Positions 53,319 through 63,301 of a stretch of DNA of 64,000 nucleotides are shown here, piece by piece; position 1 is the first letter of the stretch; each line of letters starts with the position of its first letter. The stretch lies in NCBI RefSeq assembly GCF_003345655.1, contig NZ_QQOH01000001.1:1-64000 (forward strand), read 5' to 3'. Both the position numbers and the translations under genes were made by a program. The notes below the pieces were generated by a model. The model saw only the letters and a list, made by a program, of their open reading frames with translations, made no database searches and had not been told where the DNA came from. Source of the DNA: Motiliproteus coralliicola (GTDB lineage Bacteria; Pseudomonadota; Gammaproteobacteria; Pseudomonadales; Balneatricaceae).

Positions 53319-53996
53319 ATGAGCATCAAAAACGCCCCCACGTTCAGCACTGAGGATATTGAACTGCTCCAGACCGAGCGGGTATACGACGGTTTTTTCA
53401 AACTGGATCGAGTGCAGCTTCGACATCGATTGTTTGATGGCGGCTGGTCCGATCCGCTGACGCGAGAGCTGTTCGTTCGCGACGATGCGGTCTGTTTGCT
53501 CCCTTATGATCCGGTGCGGGATCAGGTACTGCTGATCGAGCAATTCCGGGTCGGTGCGCTGCAGGATCCGAGCAGTCCTTGGTTGCTGGAGCTGGTGGCC
53601 GGGATCGTCGAGCCCGGAGAGACGGTCGAGCAGGTCGCCCTGCGTGAAGCAGAAGAGGAAGCTGGACTGTCGGTGCAGCGGCTAGAGCCGATCTGCTGTT
53701 ATCATGTCAGCCCCGGAGGAAGTCAGGAGCAGATTCACCTGCTCTGTGGTCAGATCGACAGTCGAGACCAGGGTGGCATTTTCGGGCTGGCCCACGAAGG
53801 TGAAGATATCCGGGCGCTGGTGGTCAGTCGTAAGGAGGCTTTTGCGGCGGTCACCGAGGGTCGCATCAACAATGCGGCTACCCTGATCGCGCTGCAGTGG
53901 TTGCAAATGAATCATCAACGACTGCAACAGCTGTGGGACTCCGATAAGAGTGGGGAAAGTGAGAACAGCGCAGACAACCAGGAGACAGCGCAATGA
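53319..53996 (+). CDS. nudF: ADP-ribose pyrophosphatase
   Basis: A 225-residue Nudix hydrolase. The Nudix box is G95 to about L117 (GIVEPGETVEQVALREAEEE, then AGL), preceded by the ADP-ribose family pattern VLLIEQFRVGAL. It splits ADP-ribose into AMP and ribose 5-phosphate. The first gene of the conserved block nudF–yqiB–cpdA–yqiA–parE, divergent from hemY. The stop overlaps yqiB by 4 bp. Confidence 0.92.
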   Translation: MSIKNAPTFSTEDIELLQTERVYDGFFKLDRVQLRHRLFDGGWSDPLTRELFVRDDAVCLLPYDPVRDQVLLIEQFRVGALQDPSSPWLLELVAGIVEPGETVEQVALREAEEEAGLSVQRLEPICCYHVSPGGSQEQIHLLCGQIDSRDQGGIFGLAHEGEDIRALVVSRKEAFAAVTEGRINNAATLIALQWLQMNHQRLQQLWDSDKSGESENSADNQETAQ

Positions 53997-54445
53997 GCTT
54001 GGCGGTACGCAAGCGATATGTTCCAGACCTTGGCGCACAGATGGCCTGTTGCGAAGGTAACTATCTGAAGCTGATGCGGCTGATGCCGGATCTGGACGAC
54101 TGCGACCTGCGTGAATTCCATGTTAGTTGGCACCATCACCGGGCCCGGGTGCAGATCCGGGTTGAAGAACGCTTCACCTACACCACCACCTTACGGGTCG
54201 AGCAGCGTTACGAAGACAATCAGTGGATTCAGATGCCGGCACTGATGGTGCGGCTCTACCATGATGCGCGTATGGCCGAGGTGATCTGCCGGAAGCAACG
54301 GCGCCAGTTGGCCGGACGGTACAGCTACCCTAATGCCCAGATGCACCAGCCGGACGAGAAAGCCCAGCTCAACCGTTATTTGGGCGAATGGCTGAGCCAG
54401 TGCTTAGCCCATGGCCATAACAGCGACCGACCGGTCGAAGCCTGA
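53993..54445 (+). CDS. yqiB: DUF1249 family protein YqiB
   Basis: A 150-residue protein with MACCEGNYLKLMRLMPDLDD, VEERFTYTTTLRVEQ, MPALMVRLYHDARMAEVICR and PNAQMHQPDEKAQLNRYLGE, the YqiB pattern. Function is unestablished. Its constant location between nudF and cpdA in gammaproteobacteria supports the name. Confidence 0.9.
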   Translation: MSLAVRKRYVPDLGAQMACCEGNYLKLMRLMPDLDDCDLREFHVSWHHHRARVQIRVEERFTYTTTLRVEQRYEDNQWIQMPALMVRLYHDARMAEVICRKQRRQLAGRYSYPNAQMHQPDEKAQLNRYLGEWLSQCLAHGHNSDRPVEA

Positions 54446-54453
54446 TTCTTTCC

Positions 54454-55311
54454 ATGTCTAATCTCCAGATGAGCCCCGAGGTGCGGCTGCATAGCCACAG
54501 CGATCAATTGCAGCTGATCCAACTCAGCGACCTGCATTTGCCTCAGCTTCGATCCCAGGGTTATCGTGGTCTTGATGTCGATCGACAGTTCCAGAACGTA
54601 CTGGCGGATGTTGGCACTCGCTTTCCAAAGGCTGATGCGCTGCTGCTTAGCGGCGATCTGGTTCACCATGGCAGTGAGGACGGCTATCAGCGTCTGCTGG
54701 GTTATCTGAAGGATTTAGGGCTGCCCTGGTACTGGATTCCCGGCAACCACGACGATGCTCGAATGATGTCGGTCTTGGTGCCGCAGCAACCGAAAGTGCT
54801 TTGCTGGGAGGGTTGGCGGCTGGTGTTGCTCGATAGCACTGCCGAACCGGATGGACGGGGTGCGGGGTCTCTGCCTCCCTCGGAATTGGCGTTTTTATCC
54901 CAGCAGCTGGATCTGGCAATGGAACAGCAGCAACGCTTGCTAGTGGTGCTGCATCATAATCCGGTCGAGGTCGACAGCCCCTGGCAGAACCAGATCATGC
55001 TTGGAAATGTCGAGGCATTCTGGGCTAGGCTGGCGCCGGCCGATGCCGCTGGATGGCCGATTGCCATGCTGTTTGGCCATATTCATCAAGGGCGTCAATT
55101 CGAGCGCGGAATCCACCGCCTCTTCAGCTGCCCGGCCACGTCGGTGGAGTTTGCTGTTGGCACCGAACAGATGGAGCTGGTCGAACGCGGCCCGCAGGCC
55201 AAACCGGGCTATCGTTGGTTGCAGCTGCAACGGTTTGATAGCGGCGCAACGTCAAACCAGAGCCTGGAAGCATGGCTTAGATCAGGTATCGTGCGGGTCG
55301 ATCTTGCCTAA
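54454..55311 (+). CDS. cpdA: 3',5'-cyclic-AMP phosphodiesterase
   Basis: A 285-residue metallophosphoesterase. Metal-binding motifs are QLSDLHL, LLLSGDLVHHG, IPGNHDDA, VVLHHNP and LFGHIHQGRQF. CpdA hydrolyses cAMP to AMP. It provides a removal step for the cAMP that the class III cyclase of this window may make. It follows yqiB by 8 bp. Confidence 0.92.
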   Translation: MSNLQMSPEVRLHSHSDQLQLIQLSDLHLPQLRSQGYRGLDVDRQFQNVLADVGTRFPKADALLLSGDLVHHGSEDGYQRLLGYLKDLGLPWYWIPGNHDDARMMSVLVPQQPKVLCWEGWRLVLLDSTAEPDGRGAGSLPPSELAFLSQQLDLAMEQQQRLLVVLHHNPVEVDSPWQNQIMLGNVEAFWARLAPADAAGWPIAMLFGHIHQGRQFERGIHRLFSCPATSVEFAVGTEQMELVERGPQAKPGYRWLQLQRFDSGATSNQSLEAWLRSGIVRVDLA

Positions 55312-55419
55312 GCGTTTGTCGATAGGGTATTTTCCGGATAGATTAGCGCCGAACTCAGAGCCGTCGACATCAAGACGGTAACGGCTGCTCCCGTCCAGTA
55401 CCTGACACTTAAGGCCATC

Positions 55420-56100
55420 ATGAATACGCCGCTGTATTTATATATCCACGGCTTCAACAGCTCACCTCAGTCCTATAAAGCGCGTCATCTGGGTAACTGG
55501 ATGAAGGAGCAGGGGCAAGGGAAACGGCTGCTGGTGCCGGCGCTGCCCTATCAGCCAGCCGATGCGATAGTGCTGCTGGAGGAGTTGCTGGCCGAACAGC
55601 GTCGTCATCACCAGCAACCGATCGTGCTGTTGGGAAGCTCGCTGGGGGGCTACTACGCCACCTATCTGGTCGAAACCCAGGGCCGCGAGTCCAATCTCAG
55701 TGCGGTTCTGATCAACCCGTCGGTGCGACCCTTTGAATTGCTGGATGTCTGGCTGGGAGAGAATGAAAACATCTATACCCACGAGCGCTACCTGTTGACC
55801 CGCGGCCATCTGGATCAGCTGCTGACGCTGAACCGGCAGAGTTTGCACGACCCGTCGCGCTACCTGTTGCTGACCCAGACCGGTGATGAAGTGCTCGATT
55901 ATCGCGAAGGGGTGGAAAAGTTCGCCCAGTCACGTCAGGTGGTGACCGAAGGGGGTGACCATGGTTTCCAACAATTCGATACCTATTGGCCGACACTGTT
56001 TGAGTTTGCCAACGACGACACTTTAAAACAGCAGGCTGAAGCCTATCTCAAGGCCACGACTAGTCCGGCGGACAACGCGACTAATCCGGCGGATAAATAG
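55420..56100 (+). CDS. yqiA: esterase YqiA
   Basis: A 226-residue α/β-hydrolase. YIHGFNSSPQSYKARHLG opens the domain, the nucleophile is S74 in GSSLGG, followed by INPSVRPFELLDVWLG, LTQTGDEVLDYR (Asp) and GGDHGFQQFD (His). YqiA hydrolyses short acyl esters. The C-terminal tail has a short repeat (SPADNATNPADK). It lies 20 bp before parE. Confidence 0.9.
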   Translation: MNTPLYLYIHGFNSSPQSYKARHLGNWMKEQGQGKRLLVPALPYQPADAIVLLEELLAEQRRHHQQPIVLLGSSLGGYYATYLVETQGRESNLSAVLINPSVRPFELLDVWLGENENIYTHERYLLTRGHLDQLLTLNRQSLHDPSRYLLLTQTGDEVLDYREGVEKFAQSRQVVTEGGDHGFQQFDTYWPTLFEFANDDTLKQQAEAYLKATTSPADNATNPADK

Positions 56101-56120
56101 CAGAGAACAACGCAGTAACG

Positions 56121-58013
56121 ATGAGTAATAACTACAACGCCGATGCCATTGAAGTCCTTAGTGGCCTCGACCCGGTCAAGAAACGACCGGGTATGTATAC
56201 CGAAACCGACCGCCCCAACCATTTGGCCCAGGAAGTTATCGATAACTCCGTCGATGAGGCGTTGGCCGGTCACGCGACCCAGATTGAAGTCTCGCTGCAC
56301 CCGGATAACTCGCTGTCGATCAGCGATAACGGTCGCGGTATGCCGGTGGATATCCACCCGGAACACGGTATCAGCGGGGTGGAGCTGATCCTGACCCGAC
56401 TCCATGCCGGCGGCAAATTCTCCAACGACAATTACCAGTTCTCCGGCGGTCTGCACGGGGTTGGGGTGTCGGTGGTGAATGCGCTGTCGAAACTGCTGGA
56501 AGTGCAGATCAAGCGGGATGGGAAACTGTATCGGATCGGCTTTGCCGACGGTGAGAAAGTCTCCGACCTGGAAGTGATCGATACGGTGGGTAAGCGCAAC
56601 ACCGGCACCGAGGTCCGGTTTCTGGCCGATCCGCAGTATTTCGACTCACCCAAGTATTCGGTGGCCAAGCTTCGCCATATGCTTCGGGCCAAGGCGGTAC
56701 TCTGTCCGGGCCTGAAGGTGGTCTTCAATGACCTGTCCGGCAAGGAGAAGGACAAGCAGAGTTGGTACTACGAAGATGGTCTGACCGACTATCTCAAAGG
56801 GGCCAACCAACTGTTCGAAACGCTGCCGCAGGAGCCCTTCGTCGGCTCATTGACCGGTGATATTGAAGCTTGCGAGTGGGCGGTGCAGTGGTTGCCGGAA
56901 GGCGGTGATCTGGTGGCCGAGAGTTACGTTAACCTGATTCCGACCGCTCAGGGCGGCACCCATGTGAACGGTTTTCGGACCGGTCTGCTCGAAGCCATTC
57001 GTGAGTTCTGCGAGTTCCGTAACCTGCTGCCGCGGGGGGTCAAACTGACCGCCGAAGATATCTGGGACCGCTGCTGCTATGTGTTGTCGGTAAAAATGCA
57101 GGACCCGCAGTTCTCCGGTCAGACCAAGGAGCGACTGTCATCCCGGCAGGTTGCGGCCTTTGTCAGCGGCACGGTCAAGGACGCGTTCAGCCTGTGGTTG
57201 AACAAGCATACCGATCAGGGTGAATTGTTGGCGGAGCTGGCGATCAATAACGCCCAGAAACGGATGCGTTCGCGTAAGAAGGTGACCCGCAAGCGGGTGA
57301 CCCAGGGGCCGGCTCTGCCGGGCAAACTGGCCGATTGTTCCGGCGGTGAGGCGCTCAATTCCGAACTGTTCCTGGTTGAAGGGGACTCGGCCGGCGGTTC
57401 TGCCAAGCAGGCCCGTGATCGTGAGTTCCAGGCGGTGATGCCGCTGCGCGGTAAGATTCTGAACACTTGGGAGGTCGAGTCGGGCGATATCCTGGCTTCC
57501 CAGGAAGTGCATGACATCTCGGTGGCGATCGGGGTGGACCCGGGCTCGGATAACCTGGATGGGCTACGCTACGGTAAGGTCTGTATCCTGGCGGATGCCG
57601 ATTCCGACGGGCTGCATATCGCGACCCTGCTGTGCGCGTTGTTCGTGCGTCACTTCAAACCGCTGGTGATGGCCGGCCATGTCTATGTGGCGATGCCGCC
57701 GCTCTATCGGATCGATGTCGGTAAAGAGGTGTTCTACGCGCTGGACGAGGAGGAGAAGTCCGGTACGTTGGATCGGATTCACGCCGAGAAAAAACGTGGC
57801 AAGATCAATGTTCAGCGCTTCAAGGGCTTGGGTGAGATGAACCCGATGCAGCTACGGGAAACGACCATGTCGCGCGATACCCGTCGGCTGGTGCAGTTGA
57901 GCATTGAACCGGGTGATGGAACCCACGAAATGATGGATATGTTGCTGGCGAAAAAGCGCGCCGGTGATCGCAAGGAATGGCTACAACAGAAAGGAAATCT
58001 GGCACAGGTGTAA
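56121..58013 (+). CDS. parE: DNA topoisomerase IV subunit B
   Basis: A 630-residue GHKL ATPase/TOPRIM protein. ATP-binding: DNSVDEALAGH, SDNGRGMPVDIHPEHG and GGLHGVGVSVVNALS. TOPRIM begins with EGDSAGG (E420) and continues ILADADSDGLHIATL. The C-terminal RFKGLGEMNPMQLRETTM is typical. With ParC it decatenates daughter chromosomes. Length is normal. Confidence 0.96.
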   Translation: MSNNYNADAIEVLSGLDPVKKRPGMYTETDRPNHLAQEVIDNSVDEALAGHATQIEVSLHPDNSLSISDNGRGMPVDIHPEHGISGVELILTRLHAGGKFSNDNYQFSGGLHGVGVSVVNALSKLLEVQIKRDGKLYRIGFADGEKVSDLEVIDTVGKRNTGTEVRFLADPQYFDSPKYSVAKLRHMLRAKAVLCPGLKVVFNDLSGKEKDKQSWYYEDGLTDYLKGANQLFETLPQEPFVGSLTGDIEACEWAVQWLPEGGDLVAESYVNLIPTAQGGTHVNGFRTGLLEAIREFCEFRNLLPRGVKLTAEDIWDRCCYVLSVKMQDPQFSGQTKERLSSRQVAAFVSGTVKDAFSLWLNKHTDQGELLAELAINNAQKRMRSRKKVTRKRVTQGPALPGKLADCSGGEALNSELFLVEGDSAGGSAKQARDREFQAVMPLRGKILNTWEVESGDILASQEVHDISVAIGVDPGSDNLDGLRYGKVCILADADSDGLHIATLLCALFVRHFKPLVMAGHVYVAMPPLYRIDVGKEVFYALDEEEKSGTLDRIHAEKKRGKINVQRFKGLGEMNPMQLRETTMSRDTRRLVQLSIEPGDGTHEMMDMLLAKKRAGDRKEWLQQKGNLAQV

Positions 58014-58025
58014 CCGCCGAAGTTT

Positions 58026-58053
58026 GCTGCAAGCTCCGGCCGGAGCTTGCAGC
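58026..58053. repeat. 28-bp perfect palindrome after parE
   Basis: gctgcaagctccgg followed directly by ccggagcttgcagc: two 14-bp arms with no spacer. It lies 12 bp after the parE stop and 48 bp before the response-regulator gene. There is no U-run, so it may be an RNA-stability hairpin, weak terminator or protein site. Confidence 0.75.
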
Positions 58054-58101
58054 GGCCCGGGTCAGGATAGGCCGCGCTAGAGCAATACAAGGAAATCATC
58101 A

Positions 58102-59652
58102 ATGCTCGACTACTCAAAATTGCGGTTTCTGATTATTGAAGACCTGGCCCATTTCAGCTCGGCGTTGCGGAGCATGGTGATGTTCTATGGAGTCCCCCAT
58201 GAACATATCCAGGTTGCCAAGGACGCCGAGCAGGCGTTGCCGCTGATCAAGAAGACCCGGTATGACGTGGTGCTGTCCGATTACAACCTTGGCGAAGGGC
58301 GTAACGGTAACGATATCCTCGAAGAGGTCAAACATCACAAGCTGCTCAAGAGTGCCTGTATCTACATCATGCTGACGGCGGAAAATTCGACCGATATGGT
58401 GATGGGCGCACTGGAGTATCAGCCCGATGAGTATCTGACCAAACCGTTCACCAAGGAAGTGCTCAACGCCCGGTTGGAACGCCTGATTGCTCGCCGTGAC
58501 GCACTGTTGCCGATCTACACCCGGATTGACAAAGGCCAGCCACTTGAGGCGATCAAGCTCTGCACCGAGTTGGCCGATCAGCATCCGCGCTATAAGGGCT
58601 ATCTGCTGAAACTGCGGTCGGAGTTGTTGATGGAACAGCAGGCTTTTGATCAGTGCACCGAGATCTATCGGTCGCTGTTGCAGAACAAGTTTGTGCCCTG
58701 GGCCGAACTGGGGTTGGGCAAGTGCTGCTATCATCGCGACGACTACAGTGGCGCCGAGGAGCATTTTCGTAAAATCCTCAACCAGAATGAACGCTATGTG
58801 CAGGCCTACGACTGGTTGGCGCGGACCCAACGGGCCCAGGGCGATAACGAAGCGGCCCAGCAGACCCTGGTTAACGGCACCGAGATCTCGCCGCGCAATG
58901 TGCGGCGTCAGGCCTTGCTGGGGGAACTGTCGATGGCCAACGGCGATATGGCGGTGGCCGAGAAAGCTTTTAATCAGAGTATCAAAGTGGGCAAAACCTC
59001 GGTGTTCCGCGACCCGAACCACTACTTCAATCTGTCCAAGGTGATCGGCGAGCGGATCAAGGAAGCGGACTCGCGTACCGCCAAGCGGATGCGCTCCAAG
59101 GTCACCACCCTGATGGACGAGGTCCGTAGCGACTACAAGCGCGACCCGACGGTGACGGTGCAGGCCCATCTGGCCGAGAGCGAATTTCACCTGCGGCTGG
59201 GTGAGGCCGAGGTGTCCGACAAGGCGCTGCAGCAGGCCTATGAAGCCTGCATTAAAGAGGGCAGCGACGTCAGCAACGACATTAAGGAACAGTTGATCAG
59301 CACGCTGCAGCAGACCGGCAAAGAGGATGTGGCCGACAAGCTGGTGCAGCATATGCAGCGCGAAGAGTCGATCTACAACCATGAGGCGGTGGAGCTTTAT
59401 GCCCAGGGCGAGATCGGCCGTGCGCTGGTGCTGCTGAAGAAGGCGCGGGCTGAGAAACCGCGCAGCTTTGCGATCAACCTGAATTTTGCCCAGGTGGCGT
59501 TGCGGCAGATGAAACAGAACGGGGTCGAGCCGCGCCTGATGGTGCAGGTGGGGCAGTGCTTTAAGCAGATCGCTGTGCTACCGCAGAACGACAAGCGCTA
59601 TCCGCTCAGTCAGCAGCTCAAGGCGATGTATCACAAGATGGGGGGCAAATAA
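58102..59652 (+). CDS. response regulator with C-terminal TPR region
   Basis: A 516-residue protein. The receiver domain (1–125) has acidic E13/D14, the phosphorylation site D60 in VVLSDYNLGEG, T92 and K114 (YLTKPFT). From about 130 on it is TPR-like helical repeats (AIKLCTELADQHPRYKGYLL, YQSLLQN-type patterns, QAYDWLARTQRAQGDNEAAQ). No DNA-binding or enzymatic domain is present, so output is by protein contacts. It is encoded directly before a soluble histidine-kinase-like gene. Confidence 0.9.
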   Translation: MLDYSKLRFLIIEDLAHFSSALRSMVMFYGVPHEHIQVAKDAEQALPLIKKTRYDVVLSDYNLGEGRNGNDILEEVKHHKLLKSACIYIMLTAENSTDMVMGALEYQPDEYLTKPFTKEVLNARLERLIARRDALLPIYTRIDKGQPLEAIKLCTELADQHPRYKGYLLKLRSELLMEQQAFDQCTEIYRSLLQNKFVPWAELGLGKCCYHRDDYSGAEEHFRKILNQNERYVQAYDWLARTQRAQGDNEAAQQTLVNGTEISPRNVRRQALLGELSMANGDMAVAEKAFNQSIKVGKTSVFRDPNHYFNLSKVIGERIKEADSRTAKRMRSKVTTLMDEVRSDYKRDPTVTVQAHLAESEFHLRLGEAEVSDKALQQAYEACIKEGSDVSNDIKEQLISTLQQTGKEDVADKLVQHMQREESIYNHEAVELYAQGEIGRALVLLKKARAEKPRSFAINLNFAQVALRQMKQNGVEPRLMVQVGQCFKQIAVLPQNDKRYPLSQQLKAMYHKMGGK

Positions 59653-59654
59653 GC

Positions 59655-60332
59655 GTGAGTGCGGAAGCGAAGCTGGACTTTGCCGTGCTGCTGGCGTCCA
59701 GCGTCCATGATATGAAAAATTCGATTGCGCTGATAATGCATCAGATCAATCAGCTGCCGCCGCAGAGCAGCGATTCCGGGGTTGATGTGGGGCACCTCCA
59801 GCTGGAAGCAAACCGGCTGAATAATTCGCTGATCCAGCTGATGATGCTTTATAAGGTCGAGAATCAGCAGTATCAGTCGTTGCCTGATGAGCACTATCTG
59901 GATGAGTTTATCGAGGATGTGGTGCTGATGAACCAACCGACCCTCGAGCCCTGGGGCATCGAGATCGAGCAACAGGTGGATCCGGAACTTTGCTGGACCT
60001 TCGACAAGAATCTGGTGGTGGGGGTGTTGGGCAATATCGTCACCAATGTGATCCGCTATGCTCGCTCCAAGGTGCTGATTCAGGTTCGCGAGCGTGACGG
60101 CAACCTGAGTCTGGTGGTGGAAGACGATGGTCCCGGCTATCCAGAGCAGATGCTCGGAGAGTTGCAGAAGTGCCGGATGGGAGTGGATTTCGGCAGCGGC
60201 AGCACCGGCTTCGGACTCTATTTCTCGGTACTGGTAGCTGAACATCATCGCCAGGGGGATCGCTACGGTCAGGTGCGGTTGAGTAATGGCGGCCAACTGG
60301 GCGGCGGTTGCTTCGAGTTGATTCTGCCCTAA
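59655..60332 (+). CDS. soluble histidine kinase-like protein
   Basis: A 225-residue protein without membrane segment. The phospho-acceptor box is LASSVHDMKNSIALI (H18), followed by a HATPase domain: N box VVGVLGNIVTNVIRYA, G1 VVEDDGPGYPE and G2 GSTGFGLYFSVLVAEHH. No sensory domain is fused. It starts at GTG 59655, 2 bp after the response regulator stop, so the two form a cognate pair. Confidence 0.87.
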   Translation: MSAEAKLDFAVLLASSVHDMKNSIALIMHQINQLPPQSSDSGVDVGHLQLEANRLNNSLIQLMMLYKVENQQYQSLPDEHYLDEFIEDVVLMNQPTLEPWGIEIEQQVDPELCWTFDKNLVVGVLGNIVTNVIRYARSKVLIQVRERDGNLSLVVEDDGPGYPEQMLGELQKCRMGVDFGSGSTGFGLYFSVLVAEHHRQGDRYGQVRLSNGGQLGGGCFELILP

Positions 60333-60438
60333 TTTATCGTATTGAATGGTCTGCGCTTGGTTTGCCGAGCGGGGGCCGAGTCTTATCTGCGGTTATTGAA
60401 AACCGTACTGTATTTTGTAGTAAGGGTGACTGCCGACT

Positions 60439-62733
60439 ATGTCAGCCAGTGTTGAGATCGACGAAGGCGTTGAACGCCAATCCTTGAAAACCTATACCGA
60501 GAAGGCCTACCTCGATTATTCGATGTACGTCATTCTCGACCGGGCCTTGCCCCATATCGGTGACGGCTTGAAGCCGGTACAGCGGCGAATCGTTTATGCG
60601 ATGTCGGAGCTGGGCCTGAGAGCTGGCGCCAAATTCAAGAAATCGGCCCGTACCGTCGGTGACGTACTGGGTAAGTTCCACCCGCACGGTGACAGCGCCT
60701 GTTACGAGGCGATGGTGCTGATGGCGCAGCCGTTCAGCTACCGTTATCCGCTGGTTGACGGTCAGGGAAACTGGGGTTCGCCGGACGATCCCAAGTCGTT
60801 TGCGGCGATGCGTTATACCGAGTCTCGTCTGACACCCTACAGCGCGCTGCTGCTGAACGAGCTGGGTCAGGGCACGGTTGACTGGGGGCCGAACTTCGAC
60901 GGTACCCTGACCGAACCGCTGACACTGCCGGCCCAGGTACCGAATGTGCTGCTTAACGGCAGTACCGGGATCGCGGTCGGTATGGCCACCGACATCCCTC
61001 CCCACAACCTGCGTGAGACGATCAACGCCTGTCTGCACCTGCTGGATAATCCGCAGGCCGATCTCGATGAGCTTTGCGAGCACCTGCCCGGCCCGGACTT
61101 CCCGACCGAAGCCGAGATCATCTCGCCGCCGCAGGAGTTGCGAAAACTCTACCAGACCGGACGGGGTTCGGTTCGAATGCGAGCGGTGTATCGTAAAGAA
61201 GACGGCGAGGTAGTGATCACCGCGCTGCCGCACCAGGTCTCCGGTGCCAAAATACTGGAGCAGATCGCTGCCCAGATGCAGGCCAAGAAGTTGCCGATGG
61301 TGACCGACCTGCGGGACGAATCGGATCATGAGAATCCGACCCGCCTGGTGATCGTGCCGCGCTCGAATCGGGTCGATGTCGAGCAGATGATGGCGCACCT
61401 GTTCGCTTCCACCGATCTGGAGCGGACCTACCGGGTCAACTTCAACATGATCGGCATCGACGGCCGTCCGCAGGTTAAGAACCTGCGAATGATCCTGGGC
61501 GAGTGGCTGCAATATCGAACCGACACCGTCACTCGCAGACTCGAACATCGACTCGAGAAAGTGCTCGATCGACTGCATATTCTCGATGGCCTGTTGGTCG
61601 CGTTCCTCAATATCGACGAGGTGATCGAGATCATCCGTACCGAGGACAAGCCCAAACCGGTATTGATGGAGCGTTTCGGTATCACCGATGTTCAGGCCGA
61701 AGCGATTCTGGAGCTGAAACTGCGCCACCTGGCCAAGCTCGAAGAGATGAAGATCCGCGGTGAGCAGGATGAACTGAGCAAAGAGCGTCAGAAGTTGGAA
61801 AAACTACTGGGCTCCAAGGCCGCGCTGCGCAAATTGATCAAGCAGGAGCTGACGGCGGCGGCTGAACAATACGGCGATGAGCGTCGTTCACCGATCGCCC
61901 AGCGCGAAGAGGCCAAAGCGTTCAGCGAGGTCGACCTGCTCGGTTCCGATCCGATGACCGTGGTGCTGTCGAAGCAGGGCTGGGTCCGGGCCGCCAAAGG
62001 GTTTGATGTCGACGCCAAGGCGTTGAACTACAAATCCGGTGACGATTACAAACTGTCGGCCAAGGGGCGGATGAACCAATCGGCGGTGTTCCTAGATTCG
62101 ACCGGACGGGCTTATTCGCTGCCGGTGCATACCCTGCCTTCGGCACGGGGACAGGGCGAGCCGTTGACCGGGCGCTTGTCGATCCCCAGCGAAGCCAATG
62201 TGGATGCGCTGCTGGTCGGTGCGCCGGAACAGCGCTATCTGCTCGCCTCGGACAGCGGTTACGGCTTTGTCTGCAGTTACGAAGACCTGCTGGGTAAGAA
62301 CAAAGCCGGTAAAGCAGTTCTGAGCCTGCCCAAAGGTGCCAAGGTGTTGGCGCCACAATCGGTGACCAACCAGGACGAGCAACTGCTGGCGGCGGTTAGT
62401 AATGAGGGTAGGTTGCTGCTGTTCCCGGTCAAGGACCTGCCCCAGCTAAGCAAGGGCAAGGGCAACAAGATCATCAATATCCCGTCGGGTCGGGTCGCCA
62501 ACCGCGAAGAGTTCGTCGTTGCGCTGCAGGTGCTCGAGCCTGGGGCGTCGTTGCGCATCCATGCCGGCAAGCGTCATCTGACCTTGAAGGCCGCCGATCT
62601 GGAGCATTACCGAGGTGAGCGGGGTCGTCGAGGCAACAAGTTGCCGCGCGGCTTCCAGCGGGTCGATGCACTCGATAGCCCGAGTGCTCAAAGTGACGGC
62701 GCCGATGAGGAAAGCGGCAACGGTGACAGCTGA
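60439..62733 (+). CDS. parC: DNA topoisomerase IV subunit A
   Basis: A 764-residue type IIA topoisomerase subunit. The catalytic tyrosine is Y126 in [11 protein letters not shown]. The quinolone-determining region [15 protein letters not shown] keeps S86 and E90, the counterparts of E. coli S80 and E84, so no common resistance change is seen. The C-terminal β-pinwheel contains [16 protein letters not shown]-type blades and ends acidic. It is separated from parE by the two-component genes. Confidence 0.96.
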   Translation: MSASVEIDEGVERQSLKTYTEKAYLDYSMYVILDRALPHIGDGLKPVQRRIVYAMSELGLRAGAKFKKSARTVGDVLGKFHPHGDSACYEAMVLMAQPFSYRYPLVDGQGNWGSPDDPKSFAAMRYTESRLTPYSALLLNELGQGTVDWGPNFDGTLTEPLTLPAQVPNVLLNGSTGIAVGMATDIPPHNLRETINACLHLLDNPQADLDELCEHLPGPDFPTEAEIISPPQELRKLYQTGRGSVRMRAVYRKEDGEVVITALPHQVSGAKILEQIAAQMQAKKLPMVTDLRDESDHENPTRLVIVPRSNRVDVEQMMAHLFASTDLERTYRVNFNMIGIDGRPQVKNLRMILGEWLQYRTDTVTRRLEHRLEKVLDRLHILDGLLVAFLNIDEVIEIIRTEDKPKPVLMERFGITDVQAEAILELKLRHLAKLEEMKIRGEQDELSKERQKLEKLLGSKAALRKLIKQELTAAAEQYGDERRSPIAQREEAKAFSEVDLLGSDPMTVVLSKQGWVRAAKGFDVDAKALNYKSGDDYKLSAKGRMNQSAVFLDSTGRAYSLPVHTLPSARGQGEPLTGRLSIPSEANVDALLVGAPEQRYLLASDSGYGFVCSYEDLLGKNKAGKAVLSLPKGAKVLAPQSVTNQDEQLLAAVSNEGRLLLFPVKDLPQLSKGKGNKIINIPSGRVANREEFVVALQVLEPGASLRIHAGKRHLTLKAADLEHYRGERGRRGNKLPRGFQRVDALDSPSAQSDGADEESGNGDS

Positions 62734-63259
62734 GGCTGAGCACCATGCCCAGAGCTTTGCGCCGGTCATCGACGTCGGCGCAAAGTTGTTGATACTCGGC
62801 TCGATGCCGGGACAGCGGTCGCTGCAGCAACAGCAGTACTACGCCCATCCGCGTAATGCCTTCTGGCCGATTATGGCTGAGCTGTTGGGCTTTGATGCTG
62901 AGTTGCCTTACGCCGAGCGACTAGCGCGGCTACAGCGTCATGGCATCGCGCTCTGGGATGTGCTGGCCGAGTGCCGGCGTCCCGGCAGTCTTGATTCATC
63001 AATCGTCGAGCAGAGTATCCGGCCCAACGATTTTGCTGCGTTGTTGGATTTGCATCCGACCATCGAAGCGATCTTCTTCAACGGAGCCAAAGCGGAGCAG
63101 GCGTTTAACCGCTATGTGCTCAAAGGGCTCCCCGATCACCTGCAGCAGCTGCCCAGGCAGCGATTACCCTCTACCAGCCCGGCCCACGCGGCCATGAAAT
63201 TAGCACAGAAGAGTCACTGTTGGCGGCAGCAGCTGGACGCTATCTTGCGGATCGGTTGA
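62723..63259 (+). CDS. DNA-deoxyinosine (hypoxanthine) glycosylase
   Basis: A uracil-DNA glycosylase superfamily protein of 178 residues with [59 protein letters not shown] and LPSTSPAHA. This motif set fits the hypoxanthine/deoxyinosine glycosylase group better than Mug. It removes deaminated bases. I favour GTG 62723, with GAGGAAAG upstream and 11 bp overlap with parC; ATG 62705 is an alternative. Confidence 0.82.
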   Translation: MTAEAEHHAQSFAPVIDVGAKLLILGSMPGQRSLQQQQYYAHPRNAFWPIMAELLGFDAELPYAERLARLQRHGIALWDVLAECRRPGSLDSSIVEQSIRPNDFAALLDLHPTIEAIFFNGAKAEQAFNRYVLKGLPDHLQQLPRQRLPSTSPAHAAMKLAQKSHCWRQQLDAILRIG

Positions 63260-63301
63260 TCCCGGTGGCGGCTGCTACCGTAACGAAACAGTTGGCAGAG
63301 G

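Noticed and set aside
58114-59382. 422-codon open frame on the minus strand
   Set aside because: It is antisense to the response regulator–TPR gene, whose motifs are clear. Long antisense frames arise from high-GC codon bias here.
60661-60708. Quinolone-resistance change in parC
   Set aside because: S86 and E90 are the sensitive-type residues.
60442-61728. 428-codon open frame on the minus strand
   Set aside because: Antisense shadow of parC; no family features and biased composition.
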